The position numbers were made by a program, and so were the translations under genes. Below, piece after piece: positions 1 through 12,520 of a stretch of DNA of 64,000 nt; positions within the stretch are counted from its first letter, which is position 1; each line of letters begins with the position of its first letter. This stretch comes from Apium graveolens. Lineage: Eukaryota; Streptophyta; Magnoliopsida; Apiales; Apiaceae. The stretch covers positions 1 to 64,000 of the forward strand of contig NW_027417181.1 in assembly GCF_009905375.1 (NCBI RefSeq). The letters run 5' to 3'. Below the pieces are notes generated by a model, which searched no databases, was not told the DNA's origin, and saw nothing but the letters and a program-made list of their open reading frames with translations.

Positions 1-2484
1 AAAAATAACAGTAACAAATTTATGGCCTGTATTTAGATTATATTTAGTAATATTAAATTAAGTTTAATAACATCTATTTACTTTTAATTTGTAAATTAAT
101 TTTTATCGATAATTAAGTAATATTAAATAAACTATATTGAAAACTAATTATAAGATAATTATCAAATTATATTAATTATATTAAATTGTCCAAAGAAATG
201 ATTTTTCATAAGATAGAGATACAATTCGTTTCACAAAAATAACACTAATATGTTAGATTTTTTATATCAAGTGAAACAATGCAAAAATAGAATTATAATG
301 GAAAATTTCATAACTGATTCGATTATTTTTAACTACATACCTATTTTTTACAAGTACTAATTTAACATTTTATATTAATATATTAATTTTAATTCGTGTT
401 TCACACGAATTATGAATAATTCTCTATAAATATTAATTCGATATTTTTAGTCTCGGTCTCATGTTTCGCACAGGTTATCAACTATATACTAATAAGCGAA
501 ACCATGTTTAACTCCCAAATCTTGGTACTCGCTAGAAAATTATACAACTATTTTTAAAATTTTATATAATAAAATCTCAACATCTCAACTAACAAAAATT
601 AACTTTTACTCTCTCTAAATTTTATTTTCCTTATTTTTTTATTTGTTGCTGAACATCCAAGTGTCGGTTTAATTTCAAATAATCGTATTAGTAAGTTAAC
701 ATGTCAGATTTATATAAGTAAATAATTAGGCGCGATAGCTAGAACTATACGGTGAAATTTTAGAGTTACACTTAACTTCAATTTTTTTAACTACATATTT
801 TAAAATCATTTTATATATTATATTTAGATCTGTATTTTACACGAATTATGAGTTTCAGTTTTATGTAAATAATAATGCGATACTGTTATTTTTAATTTCG
901 GGTATGTGCTTGGCATGGCTTACCAACTAATACCTTATAAATGGTAACTTTCCCCGAATAATATGAGACCACCGTGCATTATAATCGCACACGAATGCAA
1001 TTTCAAAATATGTCATGTCATGTTACTTTGTAACTATTATTGTATAAGTTTGGGGTTATCTAGTATTACTCGTTATATATTGACAATGAGATTGAATGCA
1101 TCCAAATTTTGTAATTAGCAATCCGAACTGAGCCAAATCACCAAATTTACTCATTATCTCACCAAATTTTCTCAATTATTAGTAAATTTATCATAATTAC
1201 TAAAACATACCACCACGCCTATGAAATCATTGAATTCAAACATTTAAATGAAAATCATCAATTTTTACATGCAAATTTGAAATGTTTTGAAATAGGCTAA
1301 AAATTCTAACATATTAAATATATCTAAAGTGGAGAAAAATACTCAAGAAAAATATGTCTTCAAATAGGCTAAAAGGCTACCTATTAAATATGTCTTAGTG
1401 TACTAGAAAATCTATCTCTCGTGAGATACATTTATTCTCCACAACTTTTTAGTGTAGTTCAAGCGCATATTTTCAAATTTACACCCTAGTAGCAACATTC
1501 AAATTTTTTTATTGAAAGAGGGTAGTGATCTAATAATTGTTTTATCGAGTGAGTGTAGCGATCTATTAACATAGAATTTTGTTAAATAAGAAGGGAATTT
1601 CTGACAATATCTTGATTATTTATAAGAAAGTTAATCAAAGTAAGTAAGGGTCAAATGATAAAGGAAAAAATCTTAATAAAATTAAAATTAGGTATAAATA
1701 TAATATATACAACATATACAACATCATCACCACAAATAATAATCAAATTAAACCAAATTCGGATAGTATGGGTGACCATGGGTTTCGAAACCCGACCTAA
1801 CGACCCTACCAGACCTAACCCGCCTTAAACCAACCTAAAAAATTCAAACCGAACTTTAATTGTATTAAATATTATTAAAATTGAATTAAATCGGTTAGTT
1901 TAGGGTTTTGCGTGCAACCTACCCATTCCAACTTGACCCGCACACCTACTTCTTTTGAGTTCATTTAGACTTTTTCTTATAAGTTCGTATGACTTAATTT
2001 GATAAACGAAAAGTCAGTATTTCATGTGATCGTATGCATGTAACAAGAATGCTTTTTAAGTAATATTTAAGTTTTTATTTTATTATTTTTTTATTAGAGA
2101 AAGTTTTGGGGTAGAGTTGATTTGTTGCTTGACGGATGACACAAAATAAATTAATTTGCCTAGCTTATAATACCCAACCTAAACCGAACCAAACCGACAA
2201 AAATCTAGTCGACCCAACTCGATAAAATTTGAACTTACTTTAATGGGGTTAAATATATATAACTGAATTAAATGAGTTGGGTTAGAGTTTTGTTCGTGAT
2301 CCGCCTAACTTGACCCGTGCACCCCTACCAAATAGTAGTTTTTAAGCATAAGATATTTATTGCAAATTCATAATATACATGAATTTGGTAGGAAATGAGG
2401 ATATTTGGTAGGAAATAGACCAGATGCCCACGTAAATTCCTACCAGGAATTTCCTACAATCTCTTTGAATATAGTTAAAAAACT
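1..2484. other. AT-rich spacer without recognisable genes
   Basis: No open frame of note is present. The stretch is very AT-rich with two diverged internal repeats. One is a motif around TTCACACGAATTATGA near 400 and 838. The other is a pair of related blocks near 1745-1950 and 2160-2330 rich in ACCCGACC/CCTAACC-type words, each followed by a GAATTAAAT...GGGTTAG...TTTTG segment. These resemble dispersed non-coding repeats; I cannot name the family. The matching stretch in copy 2 is 41872-50349, interrupted by two insertions. Confidence 0.7.
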
Positions 2485-4443
2485 TGTTAGGATATGCCCT
2501 GAGTTAGCGTTTTTGACTTTTTTGGGTTTTTTCATAACCACCTAATTGTGTTATATAAACTCTCTAGGTCATAACCTAAACTTATGTTGCAATCTGTATC
2601 CTTAAGATTAAATTTCTATAAGTTTATTATAATCTTTCTTGCTTCCGTTAGAACAAGTCGGTACTAAGAGCTAAGGCTAGTTCTTTTGGGTTTTAAGTTT
2701 CATGAATCTGTTTGACAAAAAGATGTCTTCTTTAAACATGAAGATTGATAGATTCATTGGGAGAAATAGTTTCGGTCTATGACAGATCAAGATGTGAACC
2801 TTGCTAAAGCAGCAAGGACTGTAGGCACCACTTTCGGAAAAATCTAAACAGGGTGCAAATAACGGGGAATCGAATAGTTTGGAGGAGACCAAACATTCGA
2901 TAATCATGATATGTTTGGCTGATGACGTCATCACTAAGATAGCTGATGAAAAAACTGCGGCCGAACTGTGGTTGAAACTTGAAAGTTTAATATGACAAAG
3001 TCCATAACCAACTAATTGCTTCTCAAGCAGCGTCTGTTCAACATGCTTATGCAGGAATGTATATTTCTTAGGGATGATCTTGATAGGTTAAGTACTATTT
3101 TGTTAGATTTTTGAAATATAGATGTTAAAGTAGAAGATGAGGATGTTGACCAATTTCTTTTAGTGTTTTTGCCCTTGTCGTATGAGAATTTCATTGTTGG
3201 GAAAGATATTTTATCTCTAGAATAAGTAAGATTTGTCCTTCATACATGAGAAAGGTGCCTCAAGGAGAAGATTTAAGTACAGAAAATGTTGGGTATGGGA
3301 TTTATAGGGAAATAGATCAATAAAGCCCATTTTGTCACAAAGGGGTTAAATGCAGAAGATAGTGTCAAGTATTGACATGTCATCGGCTAAGACTATAGAT
3401 ACTTCTAGTACAACAAATGTTCAACTGTTTTTGCTTTTACACCTCAATCTGAATCTGAGAAGGAGTACATGTCTCGAGTCTCGTATGCTAATTCAGTAGG
3501 AAGCTCTATGTATGTTATGATCTACAGTATACCCGATTTTGCATATCCTATTACTGTAATTCAAGTTGATGGGGAAACTTGGAAAGGAACATTGGTAAGT
3601 TGTAAAGAAGATTTTTTGTTATCATCAAGGTACATCTGATGTTGGTCTCATTTATGGTAATGATATAAAATATTTAGTCACTGGTTACTCTGATTCTGAT
3701 AATGCTGGAGATGTTGATATTAGGATGTCTACGACTGGTTATGTATTTACTCTGAGTGATTTAGCTGTTAGTTGGAAGGAACTCTGCAGCCTACAGTTAT
3801 TTTATCTACTACTGAAGCAGTGTACATGGCGTTGATTGAAGCAGCTAAAGAGGGAATATGGTTGAAAGGACTAGTTAGTGATCTTGGTATGCAGCATGAT
3901 CAGGTGTTGTGTATTGTGATAGTCTTACTGTAATATGCCCAAGGATCAAGTCCATCATGAGCAGACTAGCACATAAATTTGAGATATCATTTCCTTAGGT
4001 ATGCGGAAGAGGATTAAGGTGAAGAAAGCGGATACTGTAGATAGTCTCGCTGATATGTTTACCAAGTCGGTTCCATGTGGCAGTTCCAAAATTGTTTTGA
4101 CTTGCTAAATGTTCTAAGTTGTTAATCTGGGACCTGAAGCAAAATATAAGGCAGAATAATTTTTTCTTGTATATTTGGAGTTGTTATAGTGCATCTGAAA
4201 CATCTATTTGGTGAGAGAATTCAAGTCAAGGTGGAGATTTGTTAGAATATACCTTGAATCAGCGTTTTAAGCCCATTTTTTGGATTTTTCTTTAACCGCC
4301 TAAGAGATTTGTTAGGTTAAGATTTGTCATAACCTAAACGTATGATGTAATCCGTATCCTCAAGATTAAATAAAAAATTTTCTTCTACCTATTTGTGTTA
4401 TTTCTTTACGTTTAATATAATCTTTCTTGCTTCTGTTATAACA
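2485..4443 (+). mobile_element. Small internally deleted Ty1/copia element, copy 1
   Basis: The 5' LTR (about 2485-2655) starts TGTTAGGATATGCCC and ends GTTAGAACA; the 3' LTR (about 4240-4443) starts TGTTAGAATAT and ends GTTATAACA. A purine-rich tract (AAGGTGGAGATT) sits just before the 3' LTR. The target-site duplication is AACTT: it follows the 3' LTR at 4444-4448 and is intact on both sides in copy 2, while copy 1 has lost one T on the left. The interior is only about 1.6 kb. It holds a decayed gag start and an RNase H-like segment near 3725-3990; most of protease, integrase and reverse transcriptase is missing, so it cannot move by itself. Confidence 0.8.
3725..3990 (+). pseudogene. Copia RNase H fragment, copy 1
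   Basis: Translated pieces match the C-terminal RNase H of Ty1/copia polyproteins: a segment resembling [12 protein letters not shown], then [11 protein letters not shown] and [12 protein letters not shown]. These correspond to the usual 'ST(S)GYVF...STAEAEY.A...A..E..WL' pattern. Small indels break the frame here, whereas the copy at 51185-51457 stays open for 90 codons. It belongs to the small copia element around it. Confidence 0.75.
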
Positions 4444-4448
4444 AACTT

Positions 4449-5748
4449 TGTTGTGCAAGATATGCCTGCACTTTAACAAGACTATGTCAAATTGACAGCC
4501 CTAAGTAAGTTGTATGGTAATCTAAGTTTGCATTTTGTATTGTATCACTTAATTCTGTAAAAGTGTAAATAGATTAGACTATAGTATTTTCTGTAAATAG
4601 TCTCAAACCTGAGAATAAACTCTAAAGAAGATCATGAAGATCATGGCTCAGAGACAAAGTGAAGAAGCTTGTAGTTGAATAAAATCTTTTTTGGGAAAAA
4701 CATTCTAAGTCAAGAAATCTACAAGTCACTGATTAAGTCTTATAGAGAAGTCATTCGAGTACTCCAGAATGACTTATCGAGAAGTCAAGAAAAGCTTATA
4801 GAGAAGTCTTAGAGATATCGACAAGGCAAATTGAAGACATGAGGATTGGAGATATCGATAAGTCATTTCTTCACTAGAGAATTCTGGGATATCGGCAAGT
4901 CAAAATATCACGAGACTCTCTGAGATATCGATAAGTCAAAATTTCACTAGAGACCTCTGAGATATCGAAAAGTTCCATTTCCTCACTAGAGAACTCAGAC
5001 ATATCGATAAGTCAAATGAAGACATTAAGATTGGAGACCTCGACAAGCCTAATTCTCTTATAGAGAACTCAGAGACTTCAACCAAGTCAAAACAATTATA
5101 GAGTAATAAGAGATCTCGATAAGCCATTATACTTATCGATATGTGAGTTTCCTATATAACAAACTGGAGATCTCGATATAAAACCCAAGTACAGAATGCA
5201 GATCAGTTGAATATCTAAGATTATCAATCAACAAACAAATCAATCACTGATTTGAAAGTTTAAAAAACGTAGCTGAAGAGTACAAGATTAGAGGCCCAGA
5301 TTAACTCACAATGTAGAATTCACAGACATGCACGATTTGTAAAGATACACTAAGCCAGAAGTAGAAATTTTAGTTAACTTAAAGTAGGGTTTAGTACATG
5401 CTATTACATGTTGTGTAAAACCTGTATTTACTGTCTATAAAGTAAATACTGGATGCTTTGTTTTAGAAGTAATAAAATAGATCTAGAAATCTTGTAACTC
5501 TCAAGAGAGAAAGCTAAGTTCTTTATCAACGAAGAACCATAAATTTATAGCAAGACATACATGATTTTAATATAAAATTAAGTGAGTTTTAAAAGATAGT
5601 GTGTTCATGTGCATGTTTCATTATTCATGTTACAACATATTATCTCTATAGTTAGATTACTTTGTTCACCATCCATAATAGTTCAAAAAGCTTAAAAATA
5701 ATCCAAAACACATTCACCCCCCCGCTGTGTTGTATTCAATACCTAACA
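4449..5748 (+). repeat. 5' LTR with tandem TATCGATAAGTC-like words
   Basis: A 1.3-kb LTR bounded by TG and CA. Between about 4740 and 5180 it holds many imperfect copies of a unit built around GAGATATCGATAAGTC with CACTAGAGAA(C/T)TC spacers, including palindromic ATCGAT. The array lies where U3 promoter or enhancer sequence would be expected. The counterpart in copy 2 is 51896-53187 and keeps the same array. Confidence 0.75.
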
Positions 5749-5799
5749 AGTGGTATCAAAGCAAAATCTGAAAGCAAACAAATTAAAGATCTAGGAAGA

Positions 5800-7517
5800 A
5801 TGAATATACAGAAGTTTAGCAGTATCAAATTCCTACCTTTCACATAATCTAACTACACACTATGGAAAAAGAAAATGATGTTGTTCATCAGGATGGCTAA
5901 TCCATTATACATTCAGATCCTCAAGAATGGTCCTTTCACCCCATGGTAAGAGTTGAGGAATCTACATATGGAGACAAGGTCATTTCATCACATTATGCTC
6001 CTAAAGATCCTTCATGATATACTGAACCTGAAAAAGAAAAAGTATCTCTAGATAGTGGCTTGCAGTTGATCTTGATAGAGTCACTTAACAATGTAATGTA
6101 CAATAACATTGTCAACTATGACACAGCCAAACAGATCTAGGAGAAAATAGAGATCTTATGTGAAGGAACAGAGGAAGTTAGGTCAAACCAAACGAGGATT
6201 ATGGTTTCTCAGTATGAGGGGTTTATGGCTAAACGAAAAGAAGGAATTACTGAAGTTTTTGAAAGGTTGAATAAATTGATAAATGACTTGTAGCTACATG
6301 ATAAATATTATAAAGCTGAGGAGGTTAACCTAAATTTTCTGCTAGCCATTCCTGATCATTTTGACCAGAAAATATCAGCCATTAGAGAAGGAAGAGATTT
6401 AAGAAGAATGACTTTGGAAGTTCTATATGGAATCTTGAAAACTTATGAACTTGAAATGATACAAAGAAATTCATTAAAAGCATACCATGGTCATGTTGTT
6501 GATGGTTCAAGTGCTTTGATTGTAAATGACATAGAAGAAAGTTAAGATGAGCAAGATGATCAAGTTCCAGTTTTTCAAGCTATTGAACAAAAGAACAAAG
6601 GACCTCAGAAGCCAGTTGTGTTGGAGCTGAAGGAAGATGAATACTACACCCTGCATGAGCTAGATGAAATGGATCAATCCATGGCTTACTTGGCTAGGAA
6701 ATTTTCCAACATAAGAGTCAAGAAGCCAAGATTATTCAAAAGCAAGGGACAATCTTCCAATAGCAACAATTGGAAACCAAAAGCTCAGTACAATTCAGTT
6801 AGAAAATGTGGCTCCAAAACAGGATCTGTGGATAGATCAAAGATAAGGTGCTTTAACTATGATGAGTTGGGTCACTTTGCTACTGAATGTAGAAAGCCTA
6901 AAAAGGTGAAGAAGGATAAATCTTACTTGGAACTAGAAGCAAAGTATGGATCTCTCTTGAAGAAGCAGTCTGGGAAAGCTTATATTGCAGAAGGAAAGAG
7001 TTGGGATGATACTGTTGATGATGGGGATGAAGAGGTTGGAAACTATGCACTTATGGATTTTGATGTTGGAGAAGCATCCACTTCAAAATCAAAGGTACCA
7101 ACTCTAACCATTATTGATTTAAATGCTAGTCAATATAAGGAGACTATGGAAAAGATGAGTGCAGAGATGTTCCACATACACACTAGCTTAGTAGCAGTTA
7201 CTGAGGAAGTTGGTAGGCTAACAAAAGCTAATGAGAAGCTTGAGAGGAAGAAGCAAAAGATGGATCTACTGCTTGCGGAGCTTGAGTCAGTCAAGGAAGA
7301 AAATGAATATTTGAAAAGCAAGCTGAAGTTTCCCAATGAGATTGAAGCTATGTTAAGAGAGAAGATTGAAAATAATGAGGTGAAACTAAAATCATTCAGG
7401 AATGCATCTGAGTTGGTTGGTCTGTACCATGAGAAGAACAAGCCATGTACTAACATAGTTAATGGTCTTGATTATGATATATTGAATAGTAACAGGAAAG
7501 AACAAGCCATGTGCTAA
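5800..7517 (+). pseudogene. Copia gag (UBN2-type) with zinc knuckle, decayed
   Basis: The first part (about 5800-6600) reads as a copia gag (UBN2-like) with pieces such as NYDTAKQI and EGFMAKRKEGITEVFERL, broken by TAG and TAA codons. From 6618 a 299-codon open stretch follows. It holds a lysine-rich region, a CCHC zinc knuckle and a long charged coiled-coil-like tail (about 180-260). The knuckle reads CFNYDELGHFATEC, so its second cysteine is replaced by tyrosine and zinc binding should be impaired. It lies directly upstream of the integrase remains. Confidence 0.8.
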
Positions 7518-7739
7518 CATAGTTAAAGGAAAAGCAACAGAAAATGAAGATGTCCCAGCTATGCTGAGAAAGGTTGTTTCACCTATGTTCAAAGCATGTG
7601 AAGTAGATTTCAGTGAAGAAGAGTTGATCATAAAGCAAGAAATTGCTGATTAAGGCAATGAGAAGAAAAATGCAGAAACAACTCCAACTTCCAAAGCTGA
7701 ATACATCAAGAAGATTGAGAAGCAGGCTAAAGATCATAA

Positions 7740-8376
7740 TTGTGTAAAAAGATTGAGGAGTGACAATGAAACATAATTCAGGAATAGAACCTTAACTCAA
7801 TTCTGCAAAGACAGGGTCATTGTTCAAGAGTTCTCAGCTGCTAGAACACCTCAACAAAATGGGATAGTTGAGAGAAAGAACATAACACTGGTAGAGACTG
7901 CTAGAACAATGCTGCAAGATGCAAGACTGCCAACTAGTTTTTGGGAAGAAGTTGTGAACACAGCATGCTATAGTCAAAACAGATATCTCATAAACAAGAA
8001 TCTTGGAAAGTCACCCTAATCAATCTTGTCTTAAAGAAATCCTACTATGAAGCATCTTCATTTGTTTGGAAGCAAGTGCTATATTTTGAAGGACAACTCT
8101 GAATATGTGGGAAAATTTGATTCTAAAGTTTTTGAGGCAATTTTTCTGGGATATTCATTGGAGAGAACTACATACAAAGCCTATGTGATTGAACAGAAGA
8201 AAATTATGGAAAGAACGGATGTTACTTATGATGATGACAAGTGCCCAGGCTTAGAATGCCTTGATAAAAATGAAGTTGAAGCCCTAAAGTTTAAAAATCT
8301 CAACATTAATAGTGATTCTGATGATGAAGCTGAAGTCAACACAAATCACAGAGTTGATGAAGAGTCTACCGAATAA
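7740..8376 (+). pseudogene. Copia integrase fragment
   Basis: Readable pieces are RLRSDNET, FSAARTPQQNGIVERKN, VETARTML and HLHLFGSKCYIL, the usual copia integrase core and C-terminal signatures ('RSDNGGEF...TPQQNGVVERKNR...L..FGC'). The N-terminal zinc-binding part and the first catalytic Asp region are missing or unreadable, and stops occur near 7776 and 8018. The end is an acidic linker (DSDDEAEVNT) running into the reverse transcriptase piece. Confidence 0.8.
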
Positions 8377-9062
8377 ATGTTTCATGAGAATGGAAGCTCA
8401 TCTCAAACACCCGAATTTGATAGCACAAACTCATGGGGAGAAAGAGGAGATAAATCTGAAAGTCATGTCAGTGATATAAAAGAAGCAGAAAATACAAGTC
8501 AACAAACTCACACAAGAAAATTGGATAGGAGTTATAATGCAGATGCAATTATTGGTGATCCCAATGTTGGAGTGAGGACTAGAAGTGCAACTATAAATGA
8601 ATGTCTTCATGCATGTTTTGTGTCTCAAGTTGAGCCCAAGAAAACTGAGGAAGCTCTTCTTGATCCTGATTGGATATCTCTAATACAAGAAGAGCTAAAT
8701 CAGTTTGAAAGGAACAAAATTTGGAAATTGGTTCATGCACCAAAGAATAGAAGTATTATTGGAAAAAAGTGGGTGTTTATGAACAAGATGGGTAAAAATG
8801 GAATTGTCGCCAGAAACAAAATAAGGTTTGTTGCAAAAGGCTACTCACAGGAGGAAGGAATTGATTATGATGAAACTTTTGCTCCAGTTGCAAGACTTGA
8901 AGCAATAAGGATCTTTCTTGCATTTGCTGCACATTCAAATTTTAAGTTATATTAAATGGATGTGAAGAGTGCATTCCTTAATGGTTAGTTGGAAGAAGAT
9001 GTTTATGTGCAACAGCCACCTGTCTTTGAAGATTCAGAATTTCCAAATTTTGTATACAAGTT
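8377..9062 (+). pseudogene. Copia reverse transcriptase, N-terminal part
   Basis: A 192-codon open stretch ends with the copia RT start ([57 protein letters not shown]). A TAA stop precedes MDVKSAFLNG, which would carry the first catalytic Asp. Reading continues to about 9062 (DVYVQQPP, FVYKLL) and is then replaced by unrelated sequence. Confidence 0.82.
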
Positions 9063-9485
9063 ACTAACTTCAATGTTGACACTCGATGTACTGTCTGGTT
9101 CTTGAGTGACTAACTTCTGTGACGTTTCTTCATGTCTTGACTTTAATAACTTGATTTTCTTCAGATTAAATCCCTGTAAATATTTGATACCCTAACGAGA
9201 TCTCTGTCACTTGATTAAATCCACAATCTTGATTTATATCACTGAGGCTTGATCAATTTCTTGAGCTTCTTTCAGTGAATTAAGTCCTCAAGTCTGTAGA
9301 TGAACAATGTTACTTAATCCTTTGACATATGTTACTTAGTGAGATCTCTTTAACGATAGAACCACTATTTACTTGTTACATCCTTATCTGAGTTGAGTTA
9401 AATCCTCGAATAAACAAATAGGCTATGACATATGCCTTTCAATTATCTTTGGTTCTACTAATTGAAAGCTTTTCTAAAGATTCTC
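9063..9485. other. Unrelated AT-rich segment replacing the RT catalytic centre
   Basis: Between the RT N-terminal part and the C-terminal part (from 9493) lie about 420 bases with no copia similarity that I can read, rich in words such as CTTGATTAAATCC and GAGATCTCT. The Y-x-D-D region expected here is missing. No clear terminal repeats or target duplication are visible, so this could be a small insertion or a replacement during rearrangement. Confidence 0.5.
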
Positions 9486-9492
9486 TAAGCTT

Positions 9493-10040
9493 ATGCGGAG
9501 TGAATATGAAATGAGTATGATGGGGGAATTGAGTTACTTTCTTGGACCTCAATTCAGTCAAAGAAGTGATGGAATCTTCATCATCCAAACTAAGTATTTC
9601 AAAGATTTGTTAACAAATTTTGGTATGGTTGATTGTTCATCTTCATCTACACCTATGTCTGCAGCTACAAAGTTGGATCAAGACCAGACATCATGTTTGC
9701 AACATGTTTGTGTGCAAGATTTCAAGAAAATCAAAAAGAATCATATTTGATGGCTGTGAAAAGGATTTTCAGATAATTGAATTGGAATCAAAACTTGGGA
9801 TTGTGGTATCCTAACGGAACTAGTTTTGAAGTTGTTGGATACACAGATGCATATTTTGCTGGATGCAGGGTTGACAGCAAGAGTACTAGTGGAAGCTGTC
9901 AGTTTCTTGGATAAGGACTTGTATCTTGGTATAGTAAAAAATAACAATCTGTGTCAACTTCCACAGCTGAGGCTGAATACATAGCTGCTGGAAGTTGCTG
10001 TGCTCAAGTGCTTTGGATTAGAAATCAGCTAATGGACTAT
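9493..10040 (+). pseudogene. Copia RT C-terminus and RNase H fragment
   Basis: Readable copia pieces are MMGELSYFLGPQ, IFIIQTKYFKDLL, GMVDCSSSSTPM, GYTDAYFAGCRVDSKSTSG, and STAEAEYIAAGSCCAQVLW. These are the standard end of RT and the RNase H domain. Frameshifts and two in-frame stops break it, and it ends abruptly at the CACTA terminus at 10041. Confidence 0.82.
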
Positions 10041-10570
10041 CACTACAACAAATCTGGCCATTTATGACGGTTTTTCTGAACTGAAATCATCGTAATTGAT
10101 CCATTTAGGACGGAAAAAAATCGACATTTTTGGTCGAGTAGTAAGTTCATTTTTTCATCGTAAGTTAGAAAGTAGGGACCCACATACTCAATAAAATAAT
10201 AAATCTACTTACGACGGAATATATCATCGTAAGATACCAAAATACGATGAAAAATAATGTCGTAAGTTTTGTACTTACGACGAAAAAAATGTCGGATATT
10301 ACTTTACATGACCCACTTTTAATAAGATAAAACATAATTTTACGACATAAAAATGCATCGTAAGTTAGAAATTTCCGGCAGAAAAAACGTCGTATTTTAG
10401 AAGGTGGGGCCTACAATCTTGTAAAATAAAAATTAAAAAAAATTAATATAAAAATGGCTACAATACGACGGAATATACGAAGAACAGCCGTCGTAAGTTT
10501 AGTTTACTAGAATAATTACGACGGAATGTATGAAGAACAACCGTCGTAAATTTCTTTTCCAGAATAAGCA
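10041..10570. mobile_element. One-ended CACTA transposon terminus
   Basis: The sequence begins CACTACAACAAATCTGGCC and continues with many direct and inverted copies of a subterminal word around ACGACGG / CCGTCGTAAG. That is the normal architecture of a plant CACTA end. The matching opposite end was not found anywhere in the window, so this is a truncated element. It interrupts the RNase H of the copia element to its left. Confidence 0.75.
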
Positions 10571-10788
10571 AATACTGATTTACCAGTTTTCAGCATTTTC
10601 GGATTTCAAATTGGATCCTAAACCTGTACAATCACAAATACCGATCTACATACAATCATAGCTTAATCCGAAACCAAAATCAAATAACAAGCAATCATCC
10701 ACGCAATTGAATAAATCTAAATTTAGAAACATCTATGAATTTTCTTCCGTAATCACAAATTAATTAGAATTTTACATTATTTTTTTTT
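10571..10788. other. Unassigned interior sequence
   Basis: An AT-rich stretch between the CACTA terminus and the LINE-like tail, without open frames or repeats that I can recognise. It may be interior sequence of the truncated CACTA element. Confidence 0.4.
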
Positions 10789-11130
10789 ATAAATGAGGTC
10801 TAGCCTCATAAAATATAATAAGAGAAAGAATATACAAAGAGAAATGTAAGAATTCTCATCTCTAAGAACAAGCCTCTAAGAGACAAAAAACTAGCACAAA
10901 AAGAAAATAGATATACAACCAAGAATAGAACTAAAAGAGAGGCCCCAAAACATAACCAAAACCAACTAAAAAATTAAACTAAAAATGCCTGGAACTCAAA
11001 GTGTCAAGCAAAGAAGACCTCGAAATAAGTCCAAGGAAATCAGTAAAAGACGGGAGCTCCACCCATAAAATGCCAGTTCGAGAGAACCAAAGCCATATCC
11101 AAAAACAAAGCAACATCCAGGAGCATATGC
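10789..11130 (-). mobile_element. Probable LINE 3' end
   Basis: On the minus strand a short open reading (WLWFSRTGILWVELPSF and following residues) ends in a stop near 10986. It is followed by about 180 bases of T-rich 3' sequence and a run of A (plus-strand poly-T near 10789-10797). A C-terminal frame, a short 3' UTR and a poly-A tail is what a 5'-truncated LINE leaves. The protein stretch is too short to place in a family with certainty; a processed pseudogene is the alternative. Confidence 0.45.
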
Positions 11131-11139
11131 TGCATAAAT

Positions 11140-11590
11140 ATCAAAATTTCATATCAAAATAATTTTATAGATATATATATTAGTGATATAATCAAAATTT
11201 CATATCAAAATAATTTCATTTGGTTTGACATTTTAACAGTCAAACATCGGTTTGACTAGTACAACTAACTAGTGTTGAATCTTGAATTGGTGTTTCGATT
11301 ATTTTAAAAATATTTTCCAACGGTCCAACCGTATGGATGTCAATATATATATATATATTAGTGATATAACCAAAATTTCATATGTTTGTCATTTTAACAG
11401 TCAAACGTCAGTTTGACTAGTACAACTAACTAGTGTTTAATTCTGAATTTCTGTTTCGATTATTTTAAAAATATTTTTCATCGATCCAACCGTATGGATA
11501 ACAATATATATATATATATATTAGTGATGTAATCAAAGTTTCATATTAAATTATTTTATCAAAATATTTAATTTTTTCTGAAATTCTTGA
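11140..11590. repeat. Tandem repeat, roughly 170-190 bp unit
   Basis: Two to three imperfect copies of a unit containing AAAATTTCATATCA, GACATTTTAACAGTCAAAC, TTTGACTAGTACAACTAAC and CCAACCGTATGGAT, separated by (AT)n stretches. No coding content. Confidence 0.75.
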
Positions 11591-11664
11591 AATGTCACCA
11601 AACAAATAAATATTGACATTAATATGGTTGGATAATGTTATGGATAAAAACTAAGGTTATTATT

Positions 11665-12188
<524 letters not shown>

Positions 12189-12269
12189 TTTCCCCCCCAA
12201 CTTTTGGGAAACCGTATAAGATTTCGCAAAAGTTAAGTTCGTTCATTCCCTTTCAGGGTATCATTTTGC

Positions 12270-12329
12270 GTAAAGTGTGGAGCGACCTACACGCTTACAA
12301 CGATTTGCCTTCAGACACAACAAAATCAA

Positions 12330-12363
<34 letters not shown>

Positions 12364-12520
12364 CAATCGAACCTCTCTCCCCTCACAATCTCTCTGAACT
12401 CCGACCATCATCTCACCATCACAATATCTCTCTCTCTCTCTCTGAACCTCTCTCCGCTCTCAATCTCTCAATTAAGCCTCTTTCAAATAACCTATCTACT
12501 TCGGTAAGTGTTGTATCTAC
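12270..12520 (+). repeat. CT microsatellite, 5' UTR-like
   Basis: Runs of (CT)n at about 12332-12360 and 12428-12442 lie within a C/T-rich stretch that ends at a possible splice donor (CGGTAAGTG, about 12501). This is typical of a plant 5' UTR and may be the leader of the PPPDE-like gene fragment downstream. The open frame across it is low-complexity and not a gene. Confidence 0.5.

Larger units (their letters stand above)
1..5947 (+). repeat. Segmental duplication, left arm, copy 1
   Basis: This stretch matches 41872-53387 nearly base for base in the same orientation. Three interruptions exist in the other copy: a CACTA element at 43548-47827, a solo LTR at 48316-49989, and a deletion of roughly 0.4 kb inside the small copia element. 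Homology is already running at base 1, so the duplication probably starts upstream of the window. It ends inside the gag region of a copia element, just after a CCATGGT at 5941-5947. Confidence 0.93.
4449..10040 (+). mobile_element. Large decayed Ty1/copia element, copy 1 (no 3' LTR)
   Basis: The 5' LTR is about 4449-5748, starting TGTTGTGCAAGA and ending CCTAACA. It is followed at once by a primer-binding site (TGGTATCAAAGC at 5751-5762) complementary to the 3' end of initiator Met-tRNA. Remains of gag, integrase, reverse transcriptase and RNase H follow in the normal copia order (IN before RT). The element stops inside RNase H at 10040, where a CACTA terminus begins; no second LTR is found, so the right end has been lost. 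Copy 2 retains only the LTR and the first few hundred bases of gag (51896-53387). Many stops and frameshifts make it non-functional. Confidence 0.85.

Noticed and set aside
400..520. Helitron 3' end suggested by TTTCGCACAGGTTATCAACTA (and TTTCGCACGGGTTATC near 42340)
   Set aside because: No terminal CTRR preceded by a GC-rich hairpin and no A|T insertion border could be found.
7130..7456. Minus-strand open frame opposite copia gag
   Set aside because: Shadow of the gag coiled-coil region on the other strand.
12277..12507. 76-codon plus-strand open frame
   Set aside because: Runs through (CT)n microsatellites (Leu-Ser repeats); better explained as a 5' UTR.
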